Source: Fidelibacterota bacterium (GTDB taxonomy: Bacteria; Marinisomatota; Marinisomatia; SCGC-AAA003-L08; TMED6). From it: DNA of 53,907 nucleotides. Both the position numbers and the translations under genes were made by a program. Shown here piece after piece: positions 36,936 through 43,667 of this stretch. The notes under the pieces are model-generated. The model worked only from the letters and a program-made list of their open reading frames with translations, did no database searches and had not been told where the DNA came from. The stretch lies in assembly GCA_014239355.1 (NCBI GenBank), contig JAAZYZ010000015.1:1-53907 (forward strand), given 5' to 3'. Position 1 is the stretch's first letter. Each line of letters starts with the position of its first letter.

Positions 36936-37295
36936 ATGAATAAAATTTTTATAATTGTTAGAGATTTACTTGTTATAATTTCAAAACTAACAGGACGATC
37001 TTATACTGAAATAAATATAATAGTTTATTATTATATCATTCCCATCTTTTATCTGTCAATTATTGATTATAAAATAGAAACTCATAGTCTAAAAATAATA
37101 TTTTCAATTTTAGTGTTATTATCAATGATATTAATAAAAGATTTTAGGTTATTTTCAGATTCTTTATTTGATAAATCTGTCAAATTTTTAGAATGGTTTA
37201 AATTGATTGGATGGAATTATGTTGTTTCTTCAGTTATAATATGTGTTTTTATTCCAATAATAGTATTGATATTAATATTAACCCTTTTCCCTTAA
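36936..37295 (+). CDS. Small membrane protein of unknown function
   Basis: A 119-residue protein with three or four hydrophobic segments (about 5-17, 28-43, 53-66 and 93-118). The start region LVIISKLTGRSYTEINIIVYYY resembles small membrane proteins I have seen in marine Bacteroidetes-like genomes, without known role. Its last seven codons lie in an end-tag copy (TAACCCTTTTCCCTTAAAAC at 37279), so the native C-terminus may have been replaced by the tag. It overlaps, tail to tail, a minus-strand remnant. Confidence 0.55.
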   Translation: MNKIFIIVRDLLVIISKLTGRSYTEINIIVYYYIIPIFYLSIIDYKIETHSLKIIFSILVLLSMILIKDFRLFSDSLFDKSVKFLEWFKLIGWNYVVSSVIICVFIPIIVLILILTLFP

Positions 37296-37298
37296 AAC
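37279..37298. repeat. End-tag repeat, copy 4 (inside a C-terminal coding end)
   Basis: TAACCCTTTTCCCTTAAAAC, read in the plus strand as the end of TLFP-stop; 18 of 20 bases match the copy at 34011. Confidence 0.7.
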
Positions 37299-37489
37299 AC
37301 CTTAACCTCAATCTTAATCAATTCAACTATAGTCTTCTGATTTAATATTTTATTATGTATTGGTTTTATACCATTGGTTAGGTTAAAATTAGATATATGA
37401 TGAAACTTATGAGAAATAACTTTAAAACTAATAATCAGGTAGGGTTTATAAAACCCTCCAATACTTACCCCATAACCGTTGAATAACAT
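37292..37489 (-). pseudogene. Deleted copy of the HTH-like fragment (module D), minus strand
   Basis: Sixty-five codons aligning with the remnant at 35932: GGFYKPYLIISFKVISHKFH and then IHNKI at one side, NQKTIVELIKIEVKVF at the other. The central HTH stretch of about 45 residues is missing without loss of frame. It is therefore an internally deleted paralogue. Its upstream end lies near AACCGTTGAATAA (37474-37486), which resembles the glmS end. Confidence 0.6.
37303..37340. repeat. Module C/D conserved segment, copy D
   Basis: Partner of 35949-35986 with 3 differences in 38 bases. Further shared pieces (AAACTTATGAGAAA and GTAGGGTTT...AAACCCTCC) follow at 37400-37460, as in module C. Confidence 0.8.
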
Positions 37490-37504
37490 ATTTAGAGTTT
37501 TAAA

Positions 37505-38218
37505 ATGAAAAAGATTAAAAAAATTATTAATAATACTGGTAGTGTAGAATATAAAAAAAATAAAGATTTACGTGAATATGATTCTTCTGAACTTAAAGAC
37601 GAAAAAAACTATAGATCGTTCGAAACTTGGGACACAGGTGATGGGAATATTTCTACATATTTTAATTCAGATAAAAAAAATTACGGTCATTTCTCACCAG
37701 TAGAAATTCAAACTTATGATAATGGGGTTATTAAAAAAATTAGTTTATTATCTATTCCACAGGATATTTTTCAAGATATTCGAGTCTTCCAAGATCTTTA
37801 CTTTTATGAAAATGGAAAATTAAAAAAATATCATGATCAATGTTATCAGGACATTCACGATTTAGATGTAGATGTTAATAAAGTCAATAGTTATAAAAGT
37901 AAAGATTTTCCAAATGTTCAAAGAGGTCGATATATGGAATTTTATGAAAATGGTTTTAAAAAATGTGAGGGTTTTTACATATATTCATACAGAGGTGGAG
38001 AGAGGTATGAACACAGATATGATGGATCTCTCTCAACTACAGATCTTATGTATAGTGAAAAACAATATGAACGTTACTATAAATACAAATTGTGGGTATA
38101 TTATGATGATAAAGGAGATATAATTGAAACTATAGATTACGAAAATGGATCTACTATGTTTCGAATTGATGGTTATATAGATACTAATAAGTTATTACCA
38201 CCATTAGATAAAATGTAA
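37505..38218 (+). CDS. YwqK-like protein without signal peptide
   Basis: A 237-residue protein with spaced MORN_2-type phrases: VEIQTYDNGVIKKISLL, LYFYENGKLKKYHDQ, RYMEFYENGFKKCEGFY and WVYYDDKGDIIETIDYENG. The N-terminus (MKKIKKIINNTGSVEYKKNK) is polar, so it would stay in the cytoplasm unlike its neighbours. This makes it the most YwqK/antitoxin-like member by location, but no toxin gene is adjacent. It sits between modules D and B. Start chosen at the first ATG after module D; there is no clear ribosome site. Confidence 0.65.
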   Translation: MKKIKKIINNTGSVEYKKNKDLREYDSSELKDEKNYRSFETWDTGDGNISTYFNSDKKNYGHFSPVEIQTYDNGVIKKISLLSIPQDIFQDIRVFQDLYFYENGKLKKYHDQCYQDIHDLDVDVNKVNSYKSKDFPNVQRGRYMEFYENGFKKCEGFYIYSYRGGERYEHRYDGSLSTTDLMYSEKQYERYYKYKLWVYYDDKGDIIETIDYENGSTMFRIDGYIDTNKLLPPLDKM

Positions 38219-38248
38219 GTTTTATAATAATTAACCCCTCAAAACCAT

Positions 38249-38362
38249 AATTTGACAACCTTTATAATTTTTAGTAAACTTAGACTTATGACACTTAACA
38301 ATATATTCAACAATCAGGTAGGGGTGGTAACCTACATTACTCAAAGTGTCACCGTAGAATGA
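38249..38362. repeat. Intergenic module copy B (partner at 34034)
   Basis: Same nested inverted repeats as copy A: TGACACTT (38289-38296) and AAGTGTCA (38344-38351), with GTAGG/CCTAC inside. The right core-like word is GTAGAAT in place of GTTGAAT. The plus strand keeps the 24-codon frame ending S-V-T-V-E (38288-38362), and the minus strand keeps GYHPYLIVEYIVKCHKSKFT. A shortened end tag (TAACCCCTCAAAACC) lies at 38232. The rest of the gap to 38449 shows no gene, but AAGGGAG precedes the next ATG. Confidence 0.85.
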
Positions 38363-38449
38363 AAACAGATTCCTCCATTGGTCTCCTATTTATCGTCGTA
38401 AGAAACCTTGTTTTAGACATCTTTTTAGTTAACTTAAGGGAGTTAGGGT

Positions 38450-39196
38450 ATGAAAAATCTAATCACAATATTGTGTTTATGTTTGTCTCTAAACCTTGTT
38501 TTAGGATGTATTGATGGGGAAGAGGTTGAGTTATGGGGTGAGTGTTATAATATTGAGTGGACTACACATTTGTTTTTACCAGGAAATCAACTCACTGGAG
38601 AAATTTCATCTGAGATAGGACAATTAATAAATCTAGAACATCTTCATTTATTTAATAATCAGTTAACTGGAGAAATTCCATCTGAGATAGGACAATTAAT
38701 AAATTTAGAAAATCTTCAATTATTTAACAATCAGTTAACTGGAGAAATTCCTGGAAGTATTGGAGGTTTAATAAATTTAAATAGTTTAGTCCTCTACAAT
38801 AATCAACTTACCGGAGAAATTCCATCTGAAATAGGGAATCTGATCAATGTAAATTTTCTCTATTTAAATGATAATCAACTTAGTGGAGAAATCCCATGTG
38901 AGATTTGTAATATAGGTGATCCTATGCCGTCTTTATTTAATAATCAACTTTGTCCTCCATATCCTGATTGTATATCTCAAAATAATATTAATTCATTTGA
39001 CACATCAGAATGCGTAGAGTCTTCTGAGCTTCAAGGTGATTTAAATAGTGATGGGATAATAAATGTTCAAGATATAATAGTGATGGTTAATTTCATTATG
39101 AATGATAGTAATAATGAATGTTTAGATATTAATGAAGATGGATTAATAGATATATTAGATATTATTAATCTTTTAGATATTATTTTAGGTTATTAA
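38450..39196 (+). CDS. Secreted leucine-rich-repeat protein with dockerin-like C-terminus
   Basis: A signal peptide related to the shared one (MKNLITILCLCLSLNLVLG), a short Cys pair, then about five plant-type LRR units of 24 residues (LTGEIPSEIGQLINLENL) at about 45-160, followed by a Cys-capped end (CEICNIG...CPPYPDC). The C-terminal 55 residues form two EF-hand-like loops (DLNSDGIINVQDI, DINEDGLIDILDI), the same dockerin-like module as the metalloprotease at 415 and the esterase at 44619. The LRRs are nearly identical to one another at DNA level, which suggests recent expansion. It is probably exported for ligand binding. The stop codon is part of an end tag. Confidence 0.85.
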   Translation: MKNLITILCLCLSLNLVLGCIDGEEVELWGECYNIEWTTHLFLPGNQLTGEISSEIGQLINLEHLHLFNNQLTGEIPSEIGQLINLENLQLFNNQLTGEIPGSIGGLINLNSLVLYNNQLTGEIPSEIGNLINVNFLYLNDNQLSGEIPCEICNIGDPMPSLFNNQLCPPYPDCISQNNINSFDTSECVESSELQGDLNSDGIINVQDIIVMVNFIMNDSNNECLDINEDGLIDILDIINLLDIILGY

Positions 39197-39312
39197 CCTC
39201 TCTTCCTTAAAACAATATCAAAATCTTTACACTCTCCATATTTAATTAATTCTTTCTTAAAATGGGTAAATCTATTATTTTCCTGATATGTTTTTATATT
39301 TATATATTGTAA
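39193..39312 (-). pseudogene. Minus-strand open frame remnant ending FDIVLRKRG
   Basis: Thirty-nine sense codons without a start, containing NNRFTHFKKELIKYGECKDF and ending DIVLRKRG. Its stop overlaps the stop of the LRR gene, tail to tail, as at 34010. The end resembles the other minus-strand tails in this array (VLRERG, VLRDRG). The plus-strand form of this end is the tag TAACCTCTCTTCCTTAAAAC at 39194. Confidence 0.4.
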
Positions 39313-39602
39313 TTATTTTCCTATTATCTTCAACACCACCAAGTGTGGTTTCTTCAATACAAATATATGGCTTAGATAAGTTAATTCATTTTGTAGAATA
39401 CTTTATTCTAGGGACGATCTTTAGGTCTTCAATAAATAAATTATTAAGTAAATATTATTTTTTAATATTTATTATTCCAATCCTAGATGAGTTTATAGTG
39501 CAAGATTATTCTGGTAGAAATGTAGATGTGTTTGATTTTATTGCTAATATATTGGGTTTAATTTTTGGAATTTTTATTTCTAAAGCATTTTTTAAAAAAT
39601 AA
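39288..39602 (+). CDS. VanZ-like small membrane protein
   Basis: A 104-residue membrane protein with three or four helices. FLLSSTPPS near the N-terminus, LDKLIHFVEYFILG, LDEFIVQDYSGRNVDVFDFIANILG near the C-terminus fit the VanZ family pattern (S-S-x-P, D-K-x-x-H-x-x-x-Y, DE-x-x-Q-x-F-x-x-x-R-x-x-x-x-D-x-x-x-N). The function of most VanZ-like proteins is unknown. A second ATG at 39262 in another frame reads MGKSIIFLICFYIYIL, a better-looking first helix, and stops within the overlap, so a small frameshift near 39300 is possible. The gap 39603-39690 shows nothing. Confidence 0.72.
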   Translation: MFLYLYIVIIFLLSSTPPSVVSSIQIYGLDKLIHFVEYFILGTIFRSSINKLLSKYYFLIFIIPILDEFIVQDYSGRNVDVFDFIANILGLIFGIFISKAFFKK

Positions 39603-39717
39603 ATCAATATAACATTAATAAAATATACCACTTATAAGATTCAAATAAACTAAAGCTTTCTTATTCTGGAAATAATGGTTAAATTCGTATATCAAAGCTT
39701 TATTTAAAATATTAGTT

Positions 39718-40704
39718 TTGTTGTTTATCTTTTCTTGTGGAGCAAAGCCGCCAGATAAAATTACTACCTCAAAAACTTATCATAGAAATGGTCAAGTCAA
39801 ATATTCAATAACATATAAAAACAGTTTTATTGATGGGGGTTACATTGAATACTATGATAATGGTCAAATCAAATCTTCAGGTAATTATATAGAAGATAAA
39901 AAAGATGGAAAATGGCTTACTTTTTACAAAACAGGTGAATTAGAGCAATCTCAAAATTATATTCAAGGTAAATTAGATGGTGAATGGATATATTATTATA
40001 TTAATGGTTTAGTTAAACAAAATGTGCATTATCAAAAAGGATATAAGCATGGTGATTATATTAGGTATGATGAAAATCAAAATACTTTAAGTTCTAGAAA
40101 ATATAAAAATGGAAATAAAGATGGTAAATGGATTAGTTATTATAGAAATGGTCAACTTAAATATGAAAGAAATTATAAAAATGGTATTGAGCATGGTGAA
40201 TGGATTAGTTATTACAAGAATGGTGGATTAAAATATAAGAAAAATTATAAAAATGGATTGCAGCATGGAGACACTTTTCTTTATTATCAAGATGGGCAAT
40301 TAGAACAGGTTTCAAATTTTGTTAATGGTGAAAAGCAGGGGAGATGGATCTATTATTTTTCAGATGGTCAAATCTGGTATGAAAAAAATTATCAATATGC
40401 AATTGAAAATGGAAGATATATTGAATATTATCAAAATGGCCAGGTAAAAACTGACGGAAAATACAAAATTGGGAAAAAGGATGCTTTATGGGTATCTTAT
40501 TATGAAAATGGTAATTTCATGGAAAAAGTAAATTATGGAAATGGCCATTATGAAGGGGATAATATTACTTATCACAATAATGGAAATATTAAGTCAAAAG
40601 GGTATTGGACTAATGGTAAAAAACATAATGCATGGGCTTGGTATCATCAAAATGGACAACTTCAAGAGGAAGTAAGCTATAAGGATGGAGAGATAAACTG
40701 GTAA
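39718..40704 (+). CDS. Lipoprotein-like YwqK protein with 13 MORN_2 repeats; start codon apparently lost
   Basis: Thirteen units of 23-24 residues of the type YYxNGQLKYExNYKNGxxxG fill nearly the whole chain. The earliest usual start is TTG at 39718, which leaves only five residues before the lipobox (IFSC). In the same frame upstream, ATCAAAGCTTTATTTAAAAT (39691 on) aligns with ATGAAAACATTGTTTAAAAT, the start of the gene at 34239. The original start was therefore probably at 39691, now ATC, giving IKALFKILVLLFIFSC. Either TTG is used, or ATC is, or the gene is start-lost. The coding frame is otherwise intact, and the next gene starts directly after its stop. Confidence 0.75.
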   Translation: MLFIFSCGAKPPDKITTSKTYHRNGQVKYSITYKNSFIDGGYIEYYDNGQIKSSGNYIEDKKDGKWLTFYKTGELEQSQNYIQGKLDGEWIYYYINGLVKQNVHYQKGYKHGDYIRYDENQNTLSSRKYKNGNKDGKWISYYRNGQLKYERNYKNGIEHGEWISYYKNGGLKYKKNYKNGLQHGDTFLYYQDGQLEQVSNFVNGEKQGRWIYYFSDGQIWYEKNYQYAIENGRYIEYYQNGQVKTDGKYKIGKKDALWVSYYENGNFMEKVNYGNGHYEGDNITYHNNGNIKSKGYWTNGKKHNAWAWYHQNGQLQEEVSYKDGEINW

Positions 40705-41655
40705 ATGTCTAATAAATTAAGAGTACTTGTAACAGGTGGCGCTGGTTTTCTTGGATCACATTTATGTAGAAGCTTATTAAATAAAAATTGTAAAGTTATT
40801 TGTGTTGATAACTTTTATTCAAGTAATCATTCTAACATAGAAGTATTAAAAAATAATCCAAATTTTTTATTTATAGAACAGGATGTGTGTGAATTAAATA
40901 TTAAAAATAAGGTTGATCATATATATAATTTAGCTTGTCCAGCTTCACCAGTACACTATCAATCTAATCCAGTTAAAACAATTCAAACAAATATTTTAGG
41001 TTCTTTAAATGTGTTAGAATTAGCAAAAAGAAATAAAGCGAAGATCCTTCAAGCATCTACCAGTGAAGTTTATGGAGACCCTGAAATATCTCCTCAAAAA
41101 GAAGATTATTGGGGAAATGTTAATCCTATTGGAATAAGATCTTGTTATGACGAAGGTAAAAGGGCTGCAGAAACTCTATTTTTTGATTATTATAGAGAGT
41201 ATGGATTAAATATAAAAGTATGTAGAATTTTTAATACATATGGTCCTTATATGGCTCAAAATGATGGAAGAGTTATATCTAATTTTATTATCCAAGCATT
41301 AAACAATAAAGATTTATCAATTTATGGTAGTGGTTTACAAACTCGTTCTTTTTGCTATGTTGATGATTTAATAGAAGGACTTATCAAAATAATGAATACA
41401 GAAGATTCTTTTACGGGGCCTATAAATTTAGGTAATGATTTAGAATTATCAATAAAAGATATTGCAGAAAAAATTATTCATTTATCAAATTCTCAATCAT
41501 CAATTAAGTATATTAAAGCAGTTTCAGATGATCCTATGCAAAGAAAGCCTGATTTAACATTAGCTAAAAAAATTATAAATTGGGAGTCAAAGACTAGCCT
41601 TAATCAAGGTTTAAATTTAACTATTGATTATTTTAGAGATATTTTAAAAAAATAA
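40705..41655 (+). CDS. UDP-glucuronate decarboxylase (UDP-xylose synthase)
   Basis: An extended SDR of 316 residues: VTGGAGFLGSHLCRSLL, NLACPASPVHYQSNPVKT, ASTSEVYGDP, and IGIRSCYDEGKRAAETL, the last being diagnostic for UXS with its YxxxK. It converts UDP-GlcA to UDP-xylose. UDP-GlcA comes from the dehydrogenase at 27223, so this gene belongs functionally with the polysaccharide locus, from which it is separated by glmS and the accessory array. The ATG follows the previous stop directly. Confidence 0.93.
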   Translation: MSNKLRVLVTGGAGFLGSHLCRSLLNKNCKVICVDNFYSSNHSNIEVLKNNPNFLFIEQDVCELNIKNKVDHIYNLACPASPVHYQSNPVKTIQTNILGSLNVLELAKRNKAKILQASTSEVYGDPEISPQKEDYWGNVNPIGIRSCYDEGKRAAETLFFDYYREYGLNIKVCRIFNTYGPYMAQNDGRVISNFIIQALNNKDLSIYGSGLQTRSFCYVDDLIEGLIKIMNTEDSFTGPINLGNDLELSIKDIAEKIIHLSNSQSSIKYIKAVSDDPMQRKPDLTLAKKIINWESKTSLNQGLNLTIDYFRDILKK

Positions 41656-42387
41656 TTAAAATGAATAGTATAAGTTTACATTAAAAGAGTCTAATAACTC
41701 ATAATCAAACTCCATACTACCGTCATTCTTAGAAATGCCAATATATTTATTATATTGAGTTTTTATTCCTAAATTAAATGGTAATTCATAAGACAGTGCA
41801 ATTCCTGAAATTGCAGATATGCCTGTACCATTATTTATTTTTGATAAGCCACCACCTATGCTGATTCTCATTTTATCTGATAATTGTTTATTTAAATATC
41901 CCATACCATAAGCTGCTTTTAAGTCTGCAATGCCATTATTTCCAGAAAAAGTTGCCAGATTAAGTTCTCCAGTTAATATTCCTACATCAAGACTTCCACC
42001 AAAATTAATTCCTGACTCATACAAGTCAGCTGAAGTACCCATTGGCATAGACATGCCGCCATAAACTTTTATTCCTTTAAGCATATTACCTAAATTAAGG
42101 CTCACTTCAATATCTATTTCTACATCCTCAGCATTAATTTCTGTATTTTTAACACATTCTTTAAATGGCACTAAGTTTCCAAATTTATCAAAACTATATT
42201 TACCTGGTTTTTCATTATGTTTACTTTTAGGTGTCATAGTAATAGTCTTGCCGTCTTGATTTTTATGTATTTTCCAACCTTCTTGATCAACAATAACGTA
42301 TGAACATTCAGGATAGATTCCTTCTTGTAGATATTGTGTAAATAAGAATGAGGTTATTAGTGTAGTTATAGTAATAATATTTTTCAT
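41656..42387 (-). CDS. Exported protein with beta-barrel-like C-terminus
   Basis: A signal peptide (IITITTLITSFLFT) precedes a mature protein of about 225 residues. The first part has a small domain with two cysteines. From about residue 90 there are alternating Gly-rich amphipathic strands (VSLNLGNMLKGIKVYGGMSM, MRISIGGGLSK, FNVNLYYSF), and the chain ends with an aromatic residue, as outer-membrane barrel proteins do. I do not recognise a family. TATACT lies upstream on this strand near 42430, and the stop abuts that of the plus-strand decarboxylase gene. Confidence 0.65.
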   Translation of the reverse strand: MKNIITITTLITSFLFTQYLQEGIYPECSYVIVDQEGWKIHKNQDGKTITMTPKSKHNEKPGKYSFDKFGNLVPFKECVKNTEINAEDVEIDIEVSLNLGNMLKGIKVYGGMSMPMGTSADLYESGINFGGSLDVGILTGELNLATFSGNNGIADLKAAYGMGYLNKQLSDKMRISIGGGLSKINNGTGISAISGIALSYELPFNLGIKTQYNKYIGISKNDGSMEFDYELLDSFNVNLYYSF

Positions 42388-42466
42388 AAACCGTACTCTC
42401 CCTTGTAAAAGTATGCTATTAATAGTATAGTATTAATTTAAGCTATTTTAAAATTAAATAAAAAAA

Positions 42467-43030
42467 TTATTTTAGGAAGCAATATTTTTGCCAAAATTCA
42501 ATGGACTCTGCCCATTCTTGAGCAGAATATTCTCCCTTCGTCCCACCTTCTAGTTGCAATTGATTACGCATCATAGTAATGGGTCCCATAGGTAATTTTT
42601 TAATTTCATTTGGAATTGCATGAAATGATATTAATTCCCAATCTTTATCTGTTTCATGTTCATTTGTTTCTTTGAGAACTTCATTTCTATAAAGTATTAA
42701 ATCTACATTTTTAGTTTTTAAAGGGTTTCCATTAAGAGCTCTAATTCTTATGTAAGGCTGTTCATTTTTACGCCTTTTAACCTGTTCTGCAATTAATTTT
42801 GTTTTTTTATTTATTTTTACAATAGGACATACAAAATCATTAATGTATTGATTATGTACAGAAACCAAAACAACCCCTTCTCTGTATCCTTGTTTATACT
42901 TTCCTTTTGAAAGTTGCATTGATGCATGGTTGGCTATCTCCTCAAAAGACAATGTTTTAGCATATGTTTTACCTGAATTTTTTGTTTGTCTTGTAACGAA
43001 AGTATTAATTCCAACAGAATTATTTTTCAA
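42467..43030 (-). CDS. DUF3228-like protein
   Basis: A soluble 187-residue protein without signal peptide. GYREGVVLVSVH, LIAEQVKRRKNEQPYIRIRA, VDLILYRNEVL, WELISFHAIPNE, and a C-terminal QEWAESIEFWQKYCFL recall DUF3228, a cytosolic family of unknown function, from memory. It is transcribed divergently from the Gp157-like gene, and the 101-base gap between the two carries the mirror-image words AATAGTATA and TATACTATT. Confidence 0.6.
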   Translation of the reverse strand: MKNNSVGINTFVTRQTKNSGKTYAKTLSFEEIANHASMQLSKGKYKQGYREGVVLVSVHNQYINDFVCPIVKINKKTKLIAEQVKRRKNEQPYIRIRALNGNPLKTKNVDLILYRNEVLKETNEHETDKDWELISFHAIPNEIKKLPMGPITMMRNQLQLEGGTKGEYSAQEWAESIEFWQKYCFLK

Positions 43031-43050
43031 ATTTTACTCCAGTATTTTTA

Positions 43051-43097
43051 AATAGTATAAAAAAAGATTTTTTTAAAATTAAATTAGGTATACTATT
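43051..43097. promoter_or_regulatory. Inverted repeat AATAGTATA...TATACTATT between divergent genes
   Basis: AATAGTATA (43051-43059) and TATACTATT (43089-43097) are perfect mirror complements 29 bases apart. Each holds a TATACT -10-like hexamer facing the gene on its side, so they could simply be two divergent promoters, or an operator for a common regulator. Confidence 0.4.
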
Positions 43098-43131
43098 ATA
43101 TATAATTAATATTACTTATGGAAGGTAAAAA

Positions 43132-43662
43132 ATGAAGGATAATAATAAAAGTTTAAATGATATTTTAAATGAATATCAATTATTAGAAAATGAACTTATT
43201 AGTAGTAATGGTGAAATAGATGAGGATTTAGAAAATAAACTCAATTTACATCAAAAAGAATTAGGTGAAAAGCTAGATGGATACGAACATTTTGTAAGAT
43301 ATTTGAAAGGAAAAGTAGAATACCTTAAATCAATGGAAAATCATTATTCAAAAAGAAGAAAAGTACTTGAAAACTCTATTAAAAGATGCAAAAATTCTAT
43401 GACTAGCTCATTGATAATTACAGGAAAGAATAAAATTCAAACACCTGATTTTAATTTTTCATTAGGTAAAAGTCAAAAATGGTCCATTAATACTGAAATT
43501 ATGAATGAAGATGATAAAATGGAATTAATTGATAAAAATTTAGCTGAAAATACATTTCAAGTCAAATTATCTGATATTAAAAATGAGTTTAGTAGTGTTG
43601 ATTCAGATGATATGCCTAAATGGATAGAGATTGAAGAGTCTGATTATATTAAGGTGAGATAG
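43132..43662 (+). CDS. Siphovirus Gp157-like protein
   Basis: Residues about 8-110 form long helices (coiled coil from about 30 to 105, with YSKRRKVLENSIKRCKNSMT), followed by GKNKIQTPDFNFSLGKSQKW, the strand-rich segment typical of the siphovirus Gp157 family: helices, then K-x-x-K-T-P-x-F-x-x-x-x-x-K. Gp157 is a phage protein linked to phage resistance when expressed in Streptococcus thermophilus; its biochemical role is unclear. No other phage gene is near, so it is a lone domesticated or transferred copy. It is followed 5 bases later by a CYTH gene. Confidence 0.75.
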   Translation: MKDNNKSLNDILNEYQLLENELISSNGEIDEDLENKLNLHQKELGEKLDGYEHFVRYLKGKVEYLKSMENHYSKRRKVLENSIKRCKNSMTSSLIITGKNKIQTPDFNFSLGKSQKWSINTEIMNEDDKMELIDKNLAENTFQVKLSDIKNEFSSVDSDDMPKWIEIEESDYIKVR

Positions 43663-43667
43663 TATTA

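Noticed and set aside
38590..38890. Near-identical 72-bp DNA repeats as a mobile or regulatory repeat
   Set aside because: They are the coding units of the leucine-rich repeats in frame; recent expansion of the protein repeat explains them.
43132..43662. Prophage remnant around the Gp157-like gene
   Set aside because: Neighbours (DUF3228, CYTH, Mpo1-like) are not phage genes and no structural, lysis or integrase gene is visible.
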